Below are positions 39,337-49,236 of a stretch of DNA of 64,000 bases, in pieces. The stretch is from Eretmocerus hayati (taxonomy: Eukaryota > Arthropoda > Insecta > Hymenoptera > Aphelinidae): assembly GCA_029851415.1 (NCBI GenBank), contig CM056743.1, positions 92,230,501 to 92,294,500 on the forward strand, read 5' to 3'. How positions within the stretch are numbered: position 1 is the stretch's first letter; the number at the start of each line of letters is the position of its first letter. Below the pieces are notes generated by a model. It saw only the letters and a program-made list of their open reading frames with translations, made no database searches and was not told the DNA's origin. The position numbers were made by a program, and so were the translations under genes.

Positions 39337-39686
39337 TAGGCTTGGGCTCTTTTCAATTAGTCTTTTTCTAGTTTTAGTCGAGTTTTACGTGGCTTACCTG
39401 TCACATAACTCTTAAATCTGTGATAGTTTCCGGGCCCATGTCTGTCTTTTTATATGTACTGATGTACCTTGATTAATTAATTACCTAATTTATTTTGACT
39501 CGTGCGCATCTCTCGATGCCTTTTCAATGACTAGTCACATTCTGTGATAAATGAAATTTCCTTGACCAAAATGACAAATTGTATAATATTTATATGTTGA
39601 TTATGACCGTTATATGTATCTCATTTAATTGTATTTTTACTTTTGCCACCAGGCGAATAAAGGGAATCAATCAATCAATCAATCAA

Positions 39687-39769
39687 TCTCTCTCATACCT
39701 GGCCTTCGCTCGAATTATCCTTTCCTGCGAGCAGCGGTCAAGCCCGTTGTTTGAGCATCGAGACCAGCT
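39687..39769 (+). repeat. Left terminal inverted repeat, inner part, with right target duplication
   Basis: The segment starts with the second target-duplication copy (39687-39698) and continues CTGGCCTTCGCTCG and GAGCAGCGGTCAAGCCCGTT, which match the reverse complement of 61448-61530. Similarity ends at CCAGCT near 39,769, which marks the inner limit of the terminal repeat. Confidence 0.88.
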
Positions 39770-40585
39770 GCTGCCCACCTTTACTCGTTCTCTCGTCAGC
39801 AGTATACAGCAGATTACCGTCGCTCACACACGACATTATTCTTTGAATCACTTTGAAGATTATTCACCCTTCTTTCGATATTATTCCTTCCGTATTTACT
39901 CATATCTCATCTTTGCAAAGTGTTTCTTGTGAGTGCTTTGAACAAGTGCAATACTACTCATCGTAGTTGAACATATTTGAATACATTGCTCATGCCGTGA
40001 GTGAAAGTTTTACCAGTGTGGTTTCGTGACAATAGCTGATCAGAATGGATCACCCGCACAAATCTGATGGCATATTATTCAAACTGGATGAAGAAACCTT
40101 TTCGACTCTATATTACATATGGATCGAGCCATGCAAAAAGGGACCTAAGTGCCATTTTTTGCGAGATTGAGATAAGGTGATATTTGCACTCTTTGAACAT
40201 TCCTTCATCACCCGCATATGAAATCTTTCCGATATAACCAATTCCTGAGACCCGATCCATGCAGAAAGGGACCGAAGTACAGGATATGGGTCCCTTTTTG
40301 CATGGATTGATGAAAGAATCTACAAACACTAATACTCACGCACTGTATCATCACATCTATCACTCACACAGTTGATCGCTGTGATTCTTGGCGCCAGTTT
40401 GTCGACGAGCTGAATGTTCACATCTTGCCACGTCTCGAATGACGTATAGGCATATGTGTATACTCTCCGCTCTGAACTCAACTCGAATTTTGAAATGATC
40501 AAAAAGTGCTGTAGTATCTAGTGTATCATCCGATAGCTCTGCAGAAGTTGATCTTGTCTGTCTTATAGTGTATAAAATCTAGAAT
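39770..40585. other. Non-coding left arm of the element
   Basis: No reading frame here has family motifs or good initiation context. It contains three of five copies of a CATGCARAAAGGGACC motif (described separately) and an AATGGATCACCC stretch near 40,043. Position next to the terminal repeat suggests a regulatory or replication-related region, which is inference. Confidence 0.5.
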
Positions 40586-41164
40586 ATGGATTGTGACAGT
40601 GATAACGATGGCGAAAAACGGAAAAGTCGTAGCGATCCTTCATCTTGGGCACGTGATGAGAGGAAAAGATCGAAAACGTGTGGCGAGCCTCCTTCAAATA
40701 GCCAAAATGAATACATTCATAGATCCATAGATCTTACGAATGTTAATGTTACGTGATTTAGATAGTCATAATGGTTTTGTTTGTTGTAATGAACTTCATA
40801 ATTGTATCCGAAGTATTCTCAGTCAATCCCAGCAAAAAAGTACCGAAATCCCGCTATGAATCTGTGATAATCATCGAGATATTGTTTAAATTCAATATTT
40901 CCCAGTTCCGTAGTGTCTTTATATGAAATCATAGCTTTTTAAAGGAATCCATGCTGAAAGGGACTCAAGTCCACTCGAGTTTCCATTAAAAAACAACTCT
41001 GCAGACCTCCCTTGGTCAAAGAATGGAGGAGATTATAGTACATACTGATAAGAAGTATGTGTATGTACATTTGCGTTGGGGAATTGTGAATAGTAGAGGT
41101 GCAACACAGTTTTTTACGTTTTCCCGACAATTTGTCATTTGCACGAAGGTCCCTCTTTGCATGG
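40128..41164. promoter_or_regulatory. Five dispersed copies of a CATGCARAAAGGGACC motif
   Basis: Forward copies lie at 40128-40149, 40257-40278 and 40949-40970, extended by AAGT a base or two after the core; reverse copies lie at 40289-40305 and 41148-41164. All sit within 1.04 kb near the left end of the virus-like element and nowhere else that was noticed. The copies are too short and too scattered for a tandem array, and the sequence between them is unrelated. A protein-binding site for replication or transcription is plausible; no known site is recognised. Confidence 0.65.
40586..40756 (+). CDS. Small charged protein, possible
   Basis: A 56-codon frame starts at an ATG 14 nt after TATAAAAT (40571) and ends at TGA. 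The product is acidic then basic (MDCDSDNDGEKRKSR at the start, ERKRSK in the middle), resembling a small nuclear protein or the first exon of a longer gene. There is no homology evidence, and the TATA box is too close to the ATG for a normal transcript start. It is listed only because the composition is protein-like and the region is otherwise empty. Confidence 0.25.
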   Translation: MDCDSDNDGEKRKSRSDPSSWARDERKRSKTCGEPPSNSQNEYIHRSIDLTNVNVT

Positions 41165-41417
41165 CTCGATTCATATTCAAGATGAATGGTGAATTTTGGA
41201 CGGCCAATTGACCAGTGAGAGTATTCCGTTTTTCGACTAGAACCCCAAATGGAGTAAGTACTTCATATTTTTTCCCTGAAATGATTTTGGGGAGGGTATC
41301 TGAAATTGAATCAAGGCAATATTTTCATCCCCACACTCATTCATTTTTTTATTGTCGATTATAATTTTTCAGATTTTTATCATCACATACAACAACAACA
41401 ATAGCATATTTCCACTC

Positions 41418-42393
41418 TCACAATTTTAACAAGTAACGAAGCTTTACATTGCAGCTTTTCTTGCCTGGGTAGCTCTCAGCATACGTTTTTTTCTCGTAAT
41501 ATCCATCCAACTTATGAGCTTTAACATTCATTATTACTCTCTTGAGTATCTTAGGCATATTGATGACTAACATATCACACTCAGCATCATTTCTCATATC
41601 TAGATGATTATTTTTCACCAACCAATCTCGTATACACATCGGCCGATTCAATTTGATCAGTTTCTTCAGTCGAGCCTCTGCCAAGATCTCAAAGAACCAA
41701 TCGATTCTCTTTCCATCCATTTTTCTACCTAAATATCTATCAAATTCTGAATCAACAAAATACTTATTGATTAACATTTTCTCGCAGCTACTTTGACTTA
41801 ATGCTAAAACTTTACCCTCTAGATTGCTTATTATTATAATTATCTCAGAGTCTATTTTTCTACAGTTCAGTGTGATTCCGCGATACTCTGTTGTTTCTGT
41901 TGCACCTCGCAACCTTGCTATTTGCCGACGTACTCGTTGTTCATAAATCGCGCACATTTCATCCCACTCCATCTTGTTTAATGTTATCCTCTCCATCATA
42001 TCACTGGGAATCATCTCAAATTTCCCTCGTATATTATCTGCTTCCATGTACAGGGAAAACTCTCGTCCTCTGAAACATGGTAGAGAGAATTTGAGTTAAT
42101 GTCTTCCCATTTTTTTTGAATACGCTTGTATATTTAAAAAGGTGGGCTACTCACATTGGAACTATTCTGCTGCTATTCTTGATCCATTCTCTACTCGTTT
42201 CTTCTTCATTGAGCGGCAGATCATTGTCCCCCTCGCTTATCCATTCATAAGCTTCAAGCTGATTGATTGTCGATGAGGACGATGCTGACAATTGTCGTTC
42301 CTCATCCACACTTATGTTCGCTTGTGGTGGTGGAGGTGGATCTACCTCAGCTGTTGCCCCTGTCGATCCATGATATTGGAAATAACTAATCGT
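41418..42393 (-). CDS. Unrecognised two-exon gene
   Basis: The 3' exon (42069 to 41418) encodes about 217 residues, with the C-terminal 209 following an internal ATG at 42047; it is rich in charged helices and ends KLRYLLKL. The upstream exon (42393 to 42155) is open for 79 codons and acidic, with a PPPPPQ stretch and an EEETSREWIKN segment. Between them a GT-AG intron (42154 to 42070, 85 nt; donor CCAAT|GTGAGTAG, acceptor TTTCAG|AGG) joins the frames in phase. Without splicing, the upstream frame hits TGA at the donor. The exon has no ATG, so a further 5' exon or a frameshift is needed; the acidic frame at 42453-42617 and the 43471 gene on the same strand are candidates. Function unknown. 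Confidence 0.55.
42070..42154 (-). other. Candidate spliceosomal intron, 85 nt
   Basis: Minus-strand donor AAT|GTGAGTAG and acceptor CATGTTTCAG|AGG. Removing it preserves phase (2+1) and bypasses an in-frame TGA. The segment between is AT-rich with a pyrimidine stretch (CTCTCTACC) before the acceptor. Confidence 0.65.
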
Positions 42394-42452
42394 TCATCAT
42401 TCGGATCCTGTTGCCCTGTGTGTTATATAGCTTTTAGCAGAGCTCCCATCTT

Positions 42453-42617
42453 CTAAAGTTCATCTAATTCACTATCACTCCATTCAATATCGTACGAATC
42501 ATCAAGTACAACGTCTGGCATATCCCTAAGTACTTGCCAAATTAGGATAGACCCCGGGCACGGGGGGATGTCATCATCATCGCACGTTGTGGAAGTAATT
42601 AATGCAACTTGCACGTC
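42453..42617 (-). pseudogene. Acidic open segment, probable displaced exon
   Basis: This is an open frame of 55 codons without an unambiguous start, ending in TAG at 42455-42453. The product is strongly acidic (CDDDDIPP near the start, IEWSDSELDEL at the end) and looks like the acidic linker of the neighbouring minus-strand genes. It is out of frame with both. Either splicing or frameshift mutations separated parts of one larger coding region from 43471 to 41418. Confidence 0.35.
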
Positions 42618-42688
42618 TCATCGTCATGATTATATCATATTCATACTCATTTCCGTCATTATCGTTATCGTTCGTCGATGATGTAACT

Positions 42689-43471
42689 TCATTCTCGTCG
42701 ACAGCGTCTAGGGGTCGAGGGCCCTGCTCCTCCATTCGGATCCGCTCTTCTTTTATGGGTCGCTACCTCATATGGTGGGGGTGGTGAAGGGGTTGTTGAT
42801 CTCCGATTTCGGTCGGAACCTTCACCACGCGGTCTTTGCGGAACTGGTGTAGGGGGTCGTGGTTGTTGCGGCGGTGGTGGTGGTGGTGGTGGTGCTACCC
42901 CTGCCACCGGCTCGCCTGGCCTCTGCAGCGGCGGCGTGTAGTCTCTATTCTCTCTCTCTGCTTCTTCCCACGACTCGTACAATCGCACTCTTCGTCTACC
43001 ACCTTGCTCTACAGATGCTAGACATCTGTATTCTGTTCTCGTTGAACTAATTTGGTCAAGATTATGTCTTAAATTTTTGTGAAAAGCACTTGTGAATGCT
43101 TTCGGAGCAAAAATGTTGGATTTATTCTCTGATTGAACGTCCTCTAGTTCGAACACAACTGCTGGCTCGTATCTCGTTGCTATACTCCTAACACCGAAAA
43201 CTCTGGAACTTTCATTTAGCGGTAACGCACAAAATTTTTCAGTATTGAAAAGATTTACTCTATGGTTTTTCAGTTGATGGGATAGTGCCATCACACCCGT
43301 GGCACAACAACAATTGATCGACTGACTGCAAGGCTCATCCTTCCAGATGGTTTCATACCTTTTACAAAAAGAGGGGCTCGCATTATTTATAATTTTTTCC
43401 TCCCAAAATCTTAGGATATAACAGTCGCTCTCTCTGCGCACCTGCAGTGAGAAGAATTGTTGTACACTCAT
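42689..43471 (-). CDS. Proline-rich protein with PPPY motif, unrecognised
   Basis: The 260-codon frame starts at ATG 43471. Residues 1-160 form a cysteine-containing globular part (SINCCCATG near residue 55); residues from about 180 form a proline-rich tail with a PPPPPPPPQQ run, a SPPPPYEV segment and basic ends (HKRRADP, RRCRRE). PPxY motifs bind WW domains of Nedd4-type ubiquitin ligases and act as late or trafficking domains in several viruses; that role is inference here. In the +1 frame beyond the stop an acidic stretch continues to about 42,630, so the stop may be secondary. No family was recognised. Confidence 0.55.
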   Translation of the reverse strand: MSVQQFFSLQVRRESDCYILRFWEEKIINNASPSFCKRYETIWKDEPCSQSINCCCATGVMALSHQLKNHRVNLFNTEKFCALPLNESSRVFGVRSIATRYEPAVVFELEDVQSENKSNIFAPKAFTSAFHKNLRHNLDQISSTRTEYRCLASVEQGGRRRVRLYESWEEAERENRDYTPPLQRPGEPVAGVAPPPPPPPPQQPRPPTPVPQRPRGEGSDRNRRSTTPSPPPPYEVATHKRRADPNGGAGPSTPRRCRRE

Positions 43472-43785
43472 TCAATTATTTAATTTATCCGAGCGCGAGA
43501 CCTGTACGTTCATCATCTCGTCACTGTCAGGTTTTTCTTCTCCATTTCTAAAGAAAACGTATTGAACTTCCTCTTTGCGTGAGGGACGAGATTATCCAAA
43601 GCAACCTCAAACCGTGCATATACGATTGAAGAGCCGCATCTAATGCAAATCGCTCTCACAATTTTCACTGAACCGAGTAAAAAGCGTTTTGCTTCTATTC
43701 GAGATGGTCTCCCTCTCTATCCCATGACCTCTTCCCAACAACCGTATGTTTGCAATGTTTCACAAACTTATTATTGTTGCCGTTG

Positions 43786-43823
43786 TATAAAAAACAGCTT
43801 TCAATAAGAATTACCAGCAGTCA
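43786..43823 (+). promoter_or_regulatory. TATA plus initiator upstream of the small-protein pair
   Basis: TATAAAAA at 43786 is followed by GCAGT (A at 43819, 33 nt away) and TCAGT (A at 43823, 37 nt away). The 33-nt spacing equals that of three other promoters in the element. The first ATG downstream is at 43870. Confidence 0.55.
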
Positions 43824-43869
43824 GTGTACCCCTCTGAGCAAGTATACACGTCCTGGTGAGTCTTGTGTT

Positions 43870-44110
43870 ATGGCGAATGTATTTCTTTCCTTGAGCATCG
43901 AGTATTCTATTCTATTGGAGAAACGTGAGACACATTCCTAGACTCATTCAAGAATTTTTCGAACTTGCTCAGCGCATTACCAACATACTTTTCACGTCAG
44001 AATTCACATCGCGGAGACATAGCCAACACGAGCTACGGAAATACGTTGAGTTACTCAACGAATGTCGATTGAACATCCATTTTTTGAATTGCATACCAAT
44101 ACAGCTCTGA
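43870..44110 (+). pseudogene. Small helical protein, copy A (frameshifted)
   Basis: ATG at 43870 opens MANVFLSLSIEYSILLEK, then the frame ends at 43941. The rest of the protein continues in another frame (IPRLIQEFFELAQRITNIL onward) to TGA 44110. Aligned with copy B just downstream, this copy lacks about 13 residues between the two parts, and the deletion shifted the frame. It is helical and leucine-rich, without motifs. It is read as the decayed member of a tandem duplication. Confidence 0.6.
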
Positions 44111-44131
44111 TTTTCTCTGCGTTGTGTAATA

Positions 44132-44425
44132 ATGGCCAACGTTCTTGAATCATTAAGTATCGATTATTCAGAGCTTTTAGATAAATTCAATGGGCTTACC
44201 CGTGTTGGTTTGGAACATGTCAATCACAGACGTATCCCGCGACTGATTGAAAAATTTTCTCTAATCTCCGATAGAGTCTCGAGCATCCTATCTTCATCCG
44301 ATTTTCATTGTAGGAAAAAATTGAAAACCGGTGTCAAAGCGCGATATGAAACCATACTCGATGGTTGTCGCTCCAAAAGAAAAATTCTAAATTATCTATT
44401 ACAAGGCAACCAGGGTCGAATATAG
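44132..44425 (+). CDS. Small helical protein, copy B
   Basis: A 97-codon frame starting MANVLESLSIDYSELLDKF shares the start, the RRIPRLI core and the ending pattern (two further helices, basic C-terminus) with copy A. No known domain was recognised. It lies directly 5' of the polymerase remnant, which continues in another frame from about 44,427, so this may be the N-terminal domain of the polymerase gene separated by a frameshift, or a separate small gene. Confidence 0.55.
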   Translation: MANVLESLSIDYSELLDKFNGLTRVGLEHVNHRRIPRLIEKFSLISDRVSSILSSSDFHCRKKLKTGVKARYETILDGCRSKRKILNYLLQGNQGRI

Positions 44426-44558
44426 AAGAATTGATATTATTCGAAGGTCAGAGTGCTTTTTTGAATCGCATCAGAACGGGTTTGATCGCTAACATTAGCT
44501 ACAAAGATCTCGACTTATTCCTTGAGGATGTTAGAGCAAAAGTGTTAACGATCTTGAA

Positions 44559-45454
44559 GGTCACAAAAAAATCTATCGATTCATGTGTTTCAAATATTTT
44601 GCAAGTGCTTTTCAAGTGCCCGTAATCGACATTGAAAATCTGAAAAAATTCTTCTTCAGTGGATCATCTACAACTTTGACGGAAAAGGTCGGATCACAAA
44701 AATTCTTACGGGATCTTGTAGACCGTTCACAGATCTAGAAATTTAGTCCGTTGTTAAATTTTTGTACGACCCTCCCCGTCTGACTTACGAGCTCCGGAAG
44801 AAAACTTTGTATTAACATAGGGTGATTATGGAGATGCCGAAGCTGGTACCTTTTTCATTCCGTCTTGCTCTATCCTAATGCAAAAATCCATAGAAAAAAT
44901 ATCACGCTACATAATTTTGACGTGAAATGATCTCATCTTTCAGAATATTCCATCAGATTTCGTCTCAGATTTGAGGTGACAACAATGATCCAAGTTCTGT
45001 TATGAAAATTGATTTTCTCCATGTTTTGGCCGTTCATATCATATTTGAGACAAAATCTGATGAAATATTCTAAAAGATGAGATCATTTTACGTCAAAATT
45101 ATGTGGCGTGATATTTTTTTGATGAGTTTTTGCACTTGAATAGAGCAAGATGAAACGAAATAGAAACCAGCTTCGGGATCTCCATAAGCACCCTATGTAA
45201 ATACAAAGTTTTCTTTCGGAGCTCGTAAGTCAGACGGGAAGGGTCGGACAAAAATTTTACAGAAAACCAAATTTCTAAATTTTCAAACGATCTACAAGAT
45301 CCCGTAGAAATTTTTGTGATCCGACCTTTCCCGTCAAAATTGTAGGTGATCCACTGACGAAGAATTTTTGTAGATTTTCAATGTCGATTACGGACACTTA
45401 AGAAGCACTTGAAAAATATTTGAAACACATGAATCGATAGATTTTTTCGTGATC
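44559..45454. mobile_element. Foldback (long inverted repeat) insertion in the polymerase
   Basis: Two arms of about 417 bp, 44559-44975 and 45039-45454, are inverted copies with scattered mismatches, around a 63-bp loop. Shared blocks include ATCTATCGATTCATGTG, GATCCACTGA/TCAGTGGATC and CTTTGTATT/AATACAAAG. No transposase is present. It splits the polymerase N-terminal coding region. Flanks GATCTTGAA and TTCGAA give no clean target duplication. It could be a non-autonomous foldback element or MITE; a hairpin transcript could be made from it. Confidence 0.85.
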
Positions 45455-46918
45455 TTCGAATTCCTTTCTTCAAAATTTCCATACAATGGAGGGATTCAAA
45501 GTTATCATGAATTTGGTGAGACCATGCATGATCCATTAATTTTGGAAGGTACTGTACTTAGTGGTCATCTTGAATTATCCGACGATTCGGACCAGATAAA
45601 GCACTCCCAAACACAGTACAAATTGATCCTCTATTCGAGCGAATTGAAAGATTGGTATCGCGACTCCATTCTCACACTCATCACACAAATCTCTGAGTTC
45701 GAAGGGGAGGGTAGTGGCTTAGCTCTTGACGAGATCTTGAATCTGAGAATCACCGTGATGGAATCCAATCATATTTAAGCTTCGTCGAGAGTTTCCCCAT
45801 TGCCTAGATGGATTGAAAAGAAAAATGCGAGGGTCAGCGTTTTAAGCAATGACGACGCATGCTTTATGTGGTCCATTATGGCGGGGGTGTATCCTTTGCC
45901 AAAGCATTTACGTCACGTTGGAGAGGCATACCCGCACTATCAATATCATTTCAAGATTTCCAATATCAAATTTCCCATGCAGCTCAAATCGATATCAAAA
46001 TTTGAAAAAATTGAATAGAGATGAAATATCGATCAATGTCTATGGAGTAAATTCATCCGATAATTCGTTTTACCCGCTTTATATAAGCAATAATGAGGGG
46101 GCAAAACCCATCGACTCATTATTTTACGAAGATCATCACTGTTACATGAAAGATCTATCCCGTTCGATAGCTCACAGTGTCTCTAGTGAGAAATCGAAAT
46201 TTCATGTATGCAGAAAGTGCCTACATTTTTTTACTCCATTGAGAAACTCAATCGACATCGCGAACTCTGTCTGAAAAACTCTGATAAATGCATAACAGCT
46301 TTTCCCAAAGAAGACTCACTTCAATTTGTGAATCATTATAAAAAACAAAAGCTTCCATACATTTTATTTTCGGAAAATGAGTGTTACTTGGAACACGTCG
46401 ATGCTGGATATTTTGAAAACTTTCAAGACGTTCATATGAACATTGAAATTTTCGAAGCTTGATTCAAACGCTTATCAGCGCCATGTACCGTTCATGGTAG
46501 GATTTTATTTCCACCACAAATACGATCCGGACAAGTGTAGATATGGCTCATTCCGAGGGGCTGACTGCGTGCATCAATTCGCACTAGAACTGAAGAAGAT
46601 TGCTCGTCAAGTTGGAAGTGTGAGTCCGGGTATAGCTTTCTCTGTTTCACGTACATTCATTTCAATAATTAATGCTCTTCATCCCCCCAAACAGGAACTC
46701 CAGAATTCACTACCTCTATATATGAGCGCTGAAGATGAGGACGCATTCCAACGAGCCACCAATTGTCATATTTGTGGTGACATCTTCACCTAAAGTGACA
46801 TTAAGACATGTGATCATGACCATTTTTCTGGGCTTTTCCGAGCTGCTGCACACAGTCATTGCAATTTGGGATACTGTAAGCAGTATGCCATTCCCGTCGT
46901 TCACCACAATCTTTCCAG

Positions 46919-46997
46919 GTAATTGCCATAGTAATAATCAAATTAAATGTTGAAATTTATGTGTGGAAATTTAATGATTCAACCTCCTATCTTACAG
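46919..46997 (+). other. Candidate spliceosomal intron in the polymerase, 79 nt
   Basis: Donor TCCAG|GTAATTG and acceptor CTTACAG|ATATG. Splicing joins HHNLS to RYDGHF in phase (AG|A codon), giving the order expected in this polymerase family, whereas the unspliced frame does not continue. The segment is AT-rich like other short insect introns. Confidence 0.75.
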
Positions 46998-49024
46998 ATA
47001 TGACGGACATTTTCTGATAACACACATCGCAAACTCTTCCAAGGGTGGAGTGAGTGTGATTCCACAGAATATGGATACCTACATATCATTCACAAAAAAT
47101 ATAGCCCAATCCAGAATCAGTCTTAGATTCATAGATTCGATTGGGAGTCTGGACAAATCATCAGCTCTCTTGCCAGCGGACAAGAAAACCAACCTTCTTT
47201 CTCAATTTAGAGATCAAATTGAGAAGATATCCAGTAAGACGGGGCTGTCACAAACTGATATATTTAGCTTACTCACAACCAAAAGATTCTTCCCCTACGA
47301 CTATGTGGATGGCCTAGAAAGATTGAAAGAGCAAGATATACCACGTGAGAACAAATTTTTCAACATTCTGACAGATAGTTCGATATCTGAGAAAAACTAT
47401 TCACATGTCCAGCAAATCTGGTCCTTGTTTGAGATTAAGAATCTTTTCGAGTACGCAGAACTTTACAAGAAAACCGACATTTTGCTACTGGCAGATGTAT
47501 TCCAAAATTTTCGACACAGCTGTATGAAAAGTTACAAACTCGACCCTGCCTCCTTCTACACGCTACCAGGCTATAGCTTCGAGGCTATGTTGTTACATAC
47601 TGGGGTCAAATTGGAACTGATTCGCGATATTGATATGATCTACTTCATCGAGGCTGAGGTTAGGGGTGGCTTCTCTACCGTTGTTAGACACCTTTCTCAA
47701 GCAAACAACAAATACATGTTTGACTTTGACGAAACAAGAGAAACCAAGTACACAAGCTATCAGGACGTAAATTCGATGTATGGGAAAGCAATGAGCGAAA
47801 AATTACCATATTGCAATTTTCAATGGGTTGAAGACTTGGAACTTTTGGTGTCAATGACATTCCGGATGATTCAGACATTGGTTATACATTGATGGTCGGT
47901 CTGAGATACCCAGCACACATCCACGATGAGCATTCAGATTCCCCGTTCTGCCCAGAGAAAATGCTCCCACCTCGAGCCACTCACAAAAACAGAAAACTCT
48001 TGGCAACATTGCACGACAAGAAAGATTACATCATTCATTACAAATATTTGAAGCAGTGTCTAGCCCACGATTTGGAATTGATAAAAATTTCTCGAATTTT
48101 GAAATTTGATCAGAAGGCATGGTTGAAGCCTTACATTACCGTAAATATCACCCTGAGGCAAGCCGCAAATTCCGAATTTGAGCGCAACTTGTCTAAACTT
48201 TTGATCAACAGCATATCTTGCAAGACGATGGAGAACTGGAGAACATTAAAGGTCATAGGGACGTCAAGGTCGTCAATAAATGGGGTGGGCGTTTTGGGGC
48301 AGAACGATAACTGGCGTCACCACGCTGTAAACGGGTTGTGGTGTTCAATAACAACCTAATTGCGGTAGAATTGGAGAAAACTGAAGTCATTATGGACCAT
48401 CCGATCTATGCTGGAATGACGACCTTGGATTTAGCTTGAACAATTACTTACAGTTTCCATTATGACTATATTTGCAAAAAGTTTCCTAATCAATTCAAGT
48501 TAATATATTCAGATACTGATAGCCTCATATACGAGGGTCAAATTCACCCATACATTTGCATGATTAAAAAGGATTGTGAGCGGTATTTCGACACATCAGG
48601 TTTCCCGGGGAATAACAGATACGGCATTGTGCCCATGAACAAGAAATTTCAAGGCTTCTTCAGCGATGAATGTCCAAATCACATTATTCGTGAAGGTGTT
48701 TTCCTGAGACCCAAGCTATACAGCTTACTTTTGGGCAATGACATAGATGAACGAGTAGAAGAAAAGCGCAAAATTGATAAAGGTGTTTCAAGAGTACAGC
48801 TCAAGAATAGCATAACCTACAACGACTATAGAAGATGCTTTTCCGGAAAAGAAATTTTAGTTGGCGAGCAGAGAAGTATTCGCAGTTTGAATCACAATGT
48901 ATTTCCGGTGAATGAAAGAAAAGTTTTCATAACTTCTCTCGATGACGAGCGTGTCACAATGGAAGATGGTATAACAACACTACCTTATGGACATTATCCT
49001 CTTGAGACGAGTACTAGTAAATAA

Positions 49025-49236
49025 GAATATGTATGATTGATGTATGATGGTTCTTTGGGAATGAATGAAGCCGGGTTTAAATTTTGAAAAAATTTCTATT
49101 ATTCATAAAATGGAAGGAAAAAATTTAGAATCACATGATTGACTCCATTACATCCTCTCAAATTCAAGCTTCATCTTGAAGAGCTCGAAATTGGGATGAT
49201 TGAGGAAGAACATTGGGGGAAGAAAAAATCCACCAC
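49025..49236. other. Short convergent intergenic gap
   Basis: The polymerase remnant (plus) and the coiled-coil gene (minus) converge here. No coding signal is seen; the stretch is AT-rich. Confidence 0.5.

Larger units (their letters stand above)
36048..39686 (+). mobile_element. 5'-truncated non-LTR retrotransposon (CR1/L2-like)
   Basis: A 3.64-kb insertion contains the C-terminal part of ORF1, a full endonuclease plus reverse transcriptase ORF2, a 350-nt 3' UTR with AATAAA near 39657, and a tail of AATC repeats rather than poly(A). The 5' end lies within ORF1, so the copy is truncated, as is usual for target-primed integration. The 12-bp target duplication on both sides is perfect. The tetranucleotide tail and the motif style point to a CR1/L2-type clade; the exact clade is uncertain. 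Confidence 0.92.
44427..49024 (+). pseudogene. Protein-primed type B DNA polymerase, broken
   Basis: Conserved blocks appear in order but in different frames: an N-terminal piece (44427-44558), then after a foldback insertion 45462-46018, a CRKC zinc-binding block near 46,210, DHDHFSG and NCHIC near 46,770-46,830, HHNLS split by an intron at 46918/46998, LPGYSFEAML near 47,570, YQDVNSMYGKAM (motif A) near 47,760, NSISCKTMEN (motif B) near 48,210 and YSDTDSL (motif C) at 48506. Lesions: in-frame TAA at 45776 and 46791, frameshifts near 46,013 (A run), 46,229 (T run), 46,450-46,465 and 47,845, and several between 48,250 and 48,500. It would replicate the linear genome from a protein primer; it cannot be made now. 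Confidence 0.88.

Noticed and set aside
39579..39932. Plus-strand 117-codon frame after the retrotransposon
   Set aside because: It begins in the retrotransposon 3' UTR, crosses the AATC tail and continues into the terminal repeat, so it cannot be a natural gene.
42836..43050. Plus-strand frames rich in Trp, Val or Pro opposite the proline-rich gene
   Set aside because: They are antisense reflections of the CCN-rich minus-strand gene.
45776..46793. Stop-codon reassignment to explain in-frame stops
   Set aside because: TAA, TAG and TGA all occur as in-frame stops in different genes, and frameshifts accompany them in the polymerase; decay is simpler.
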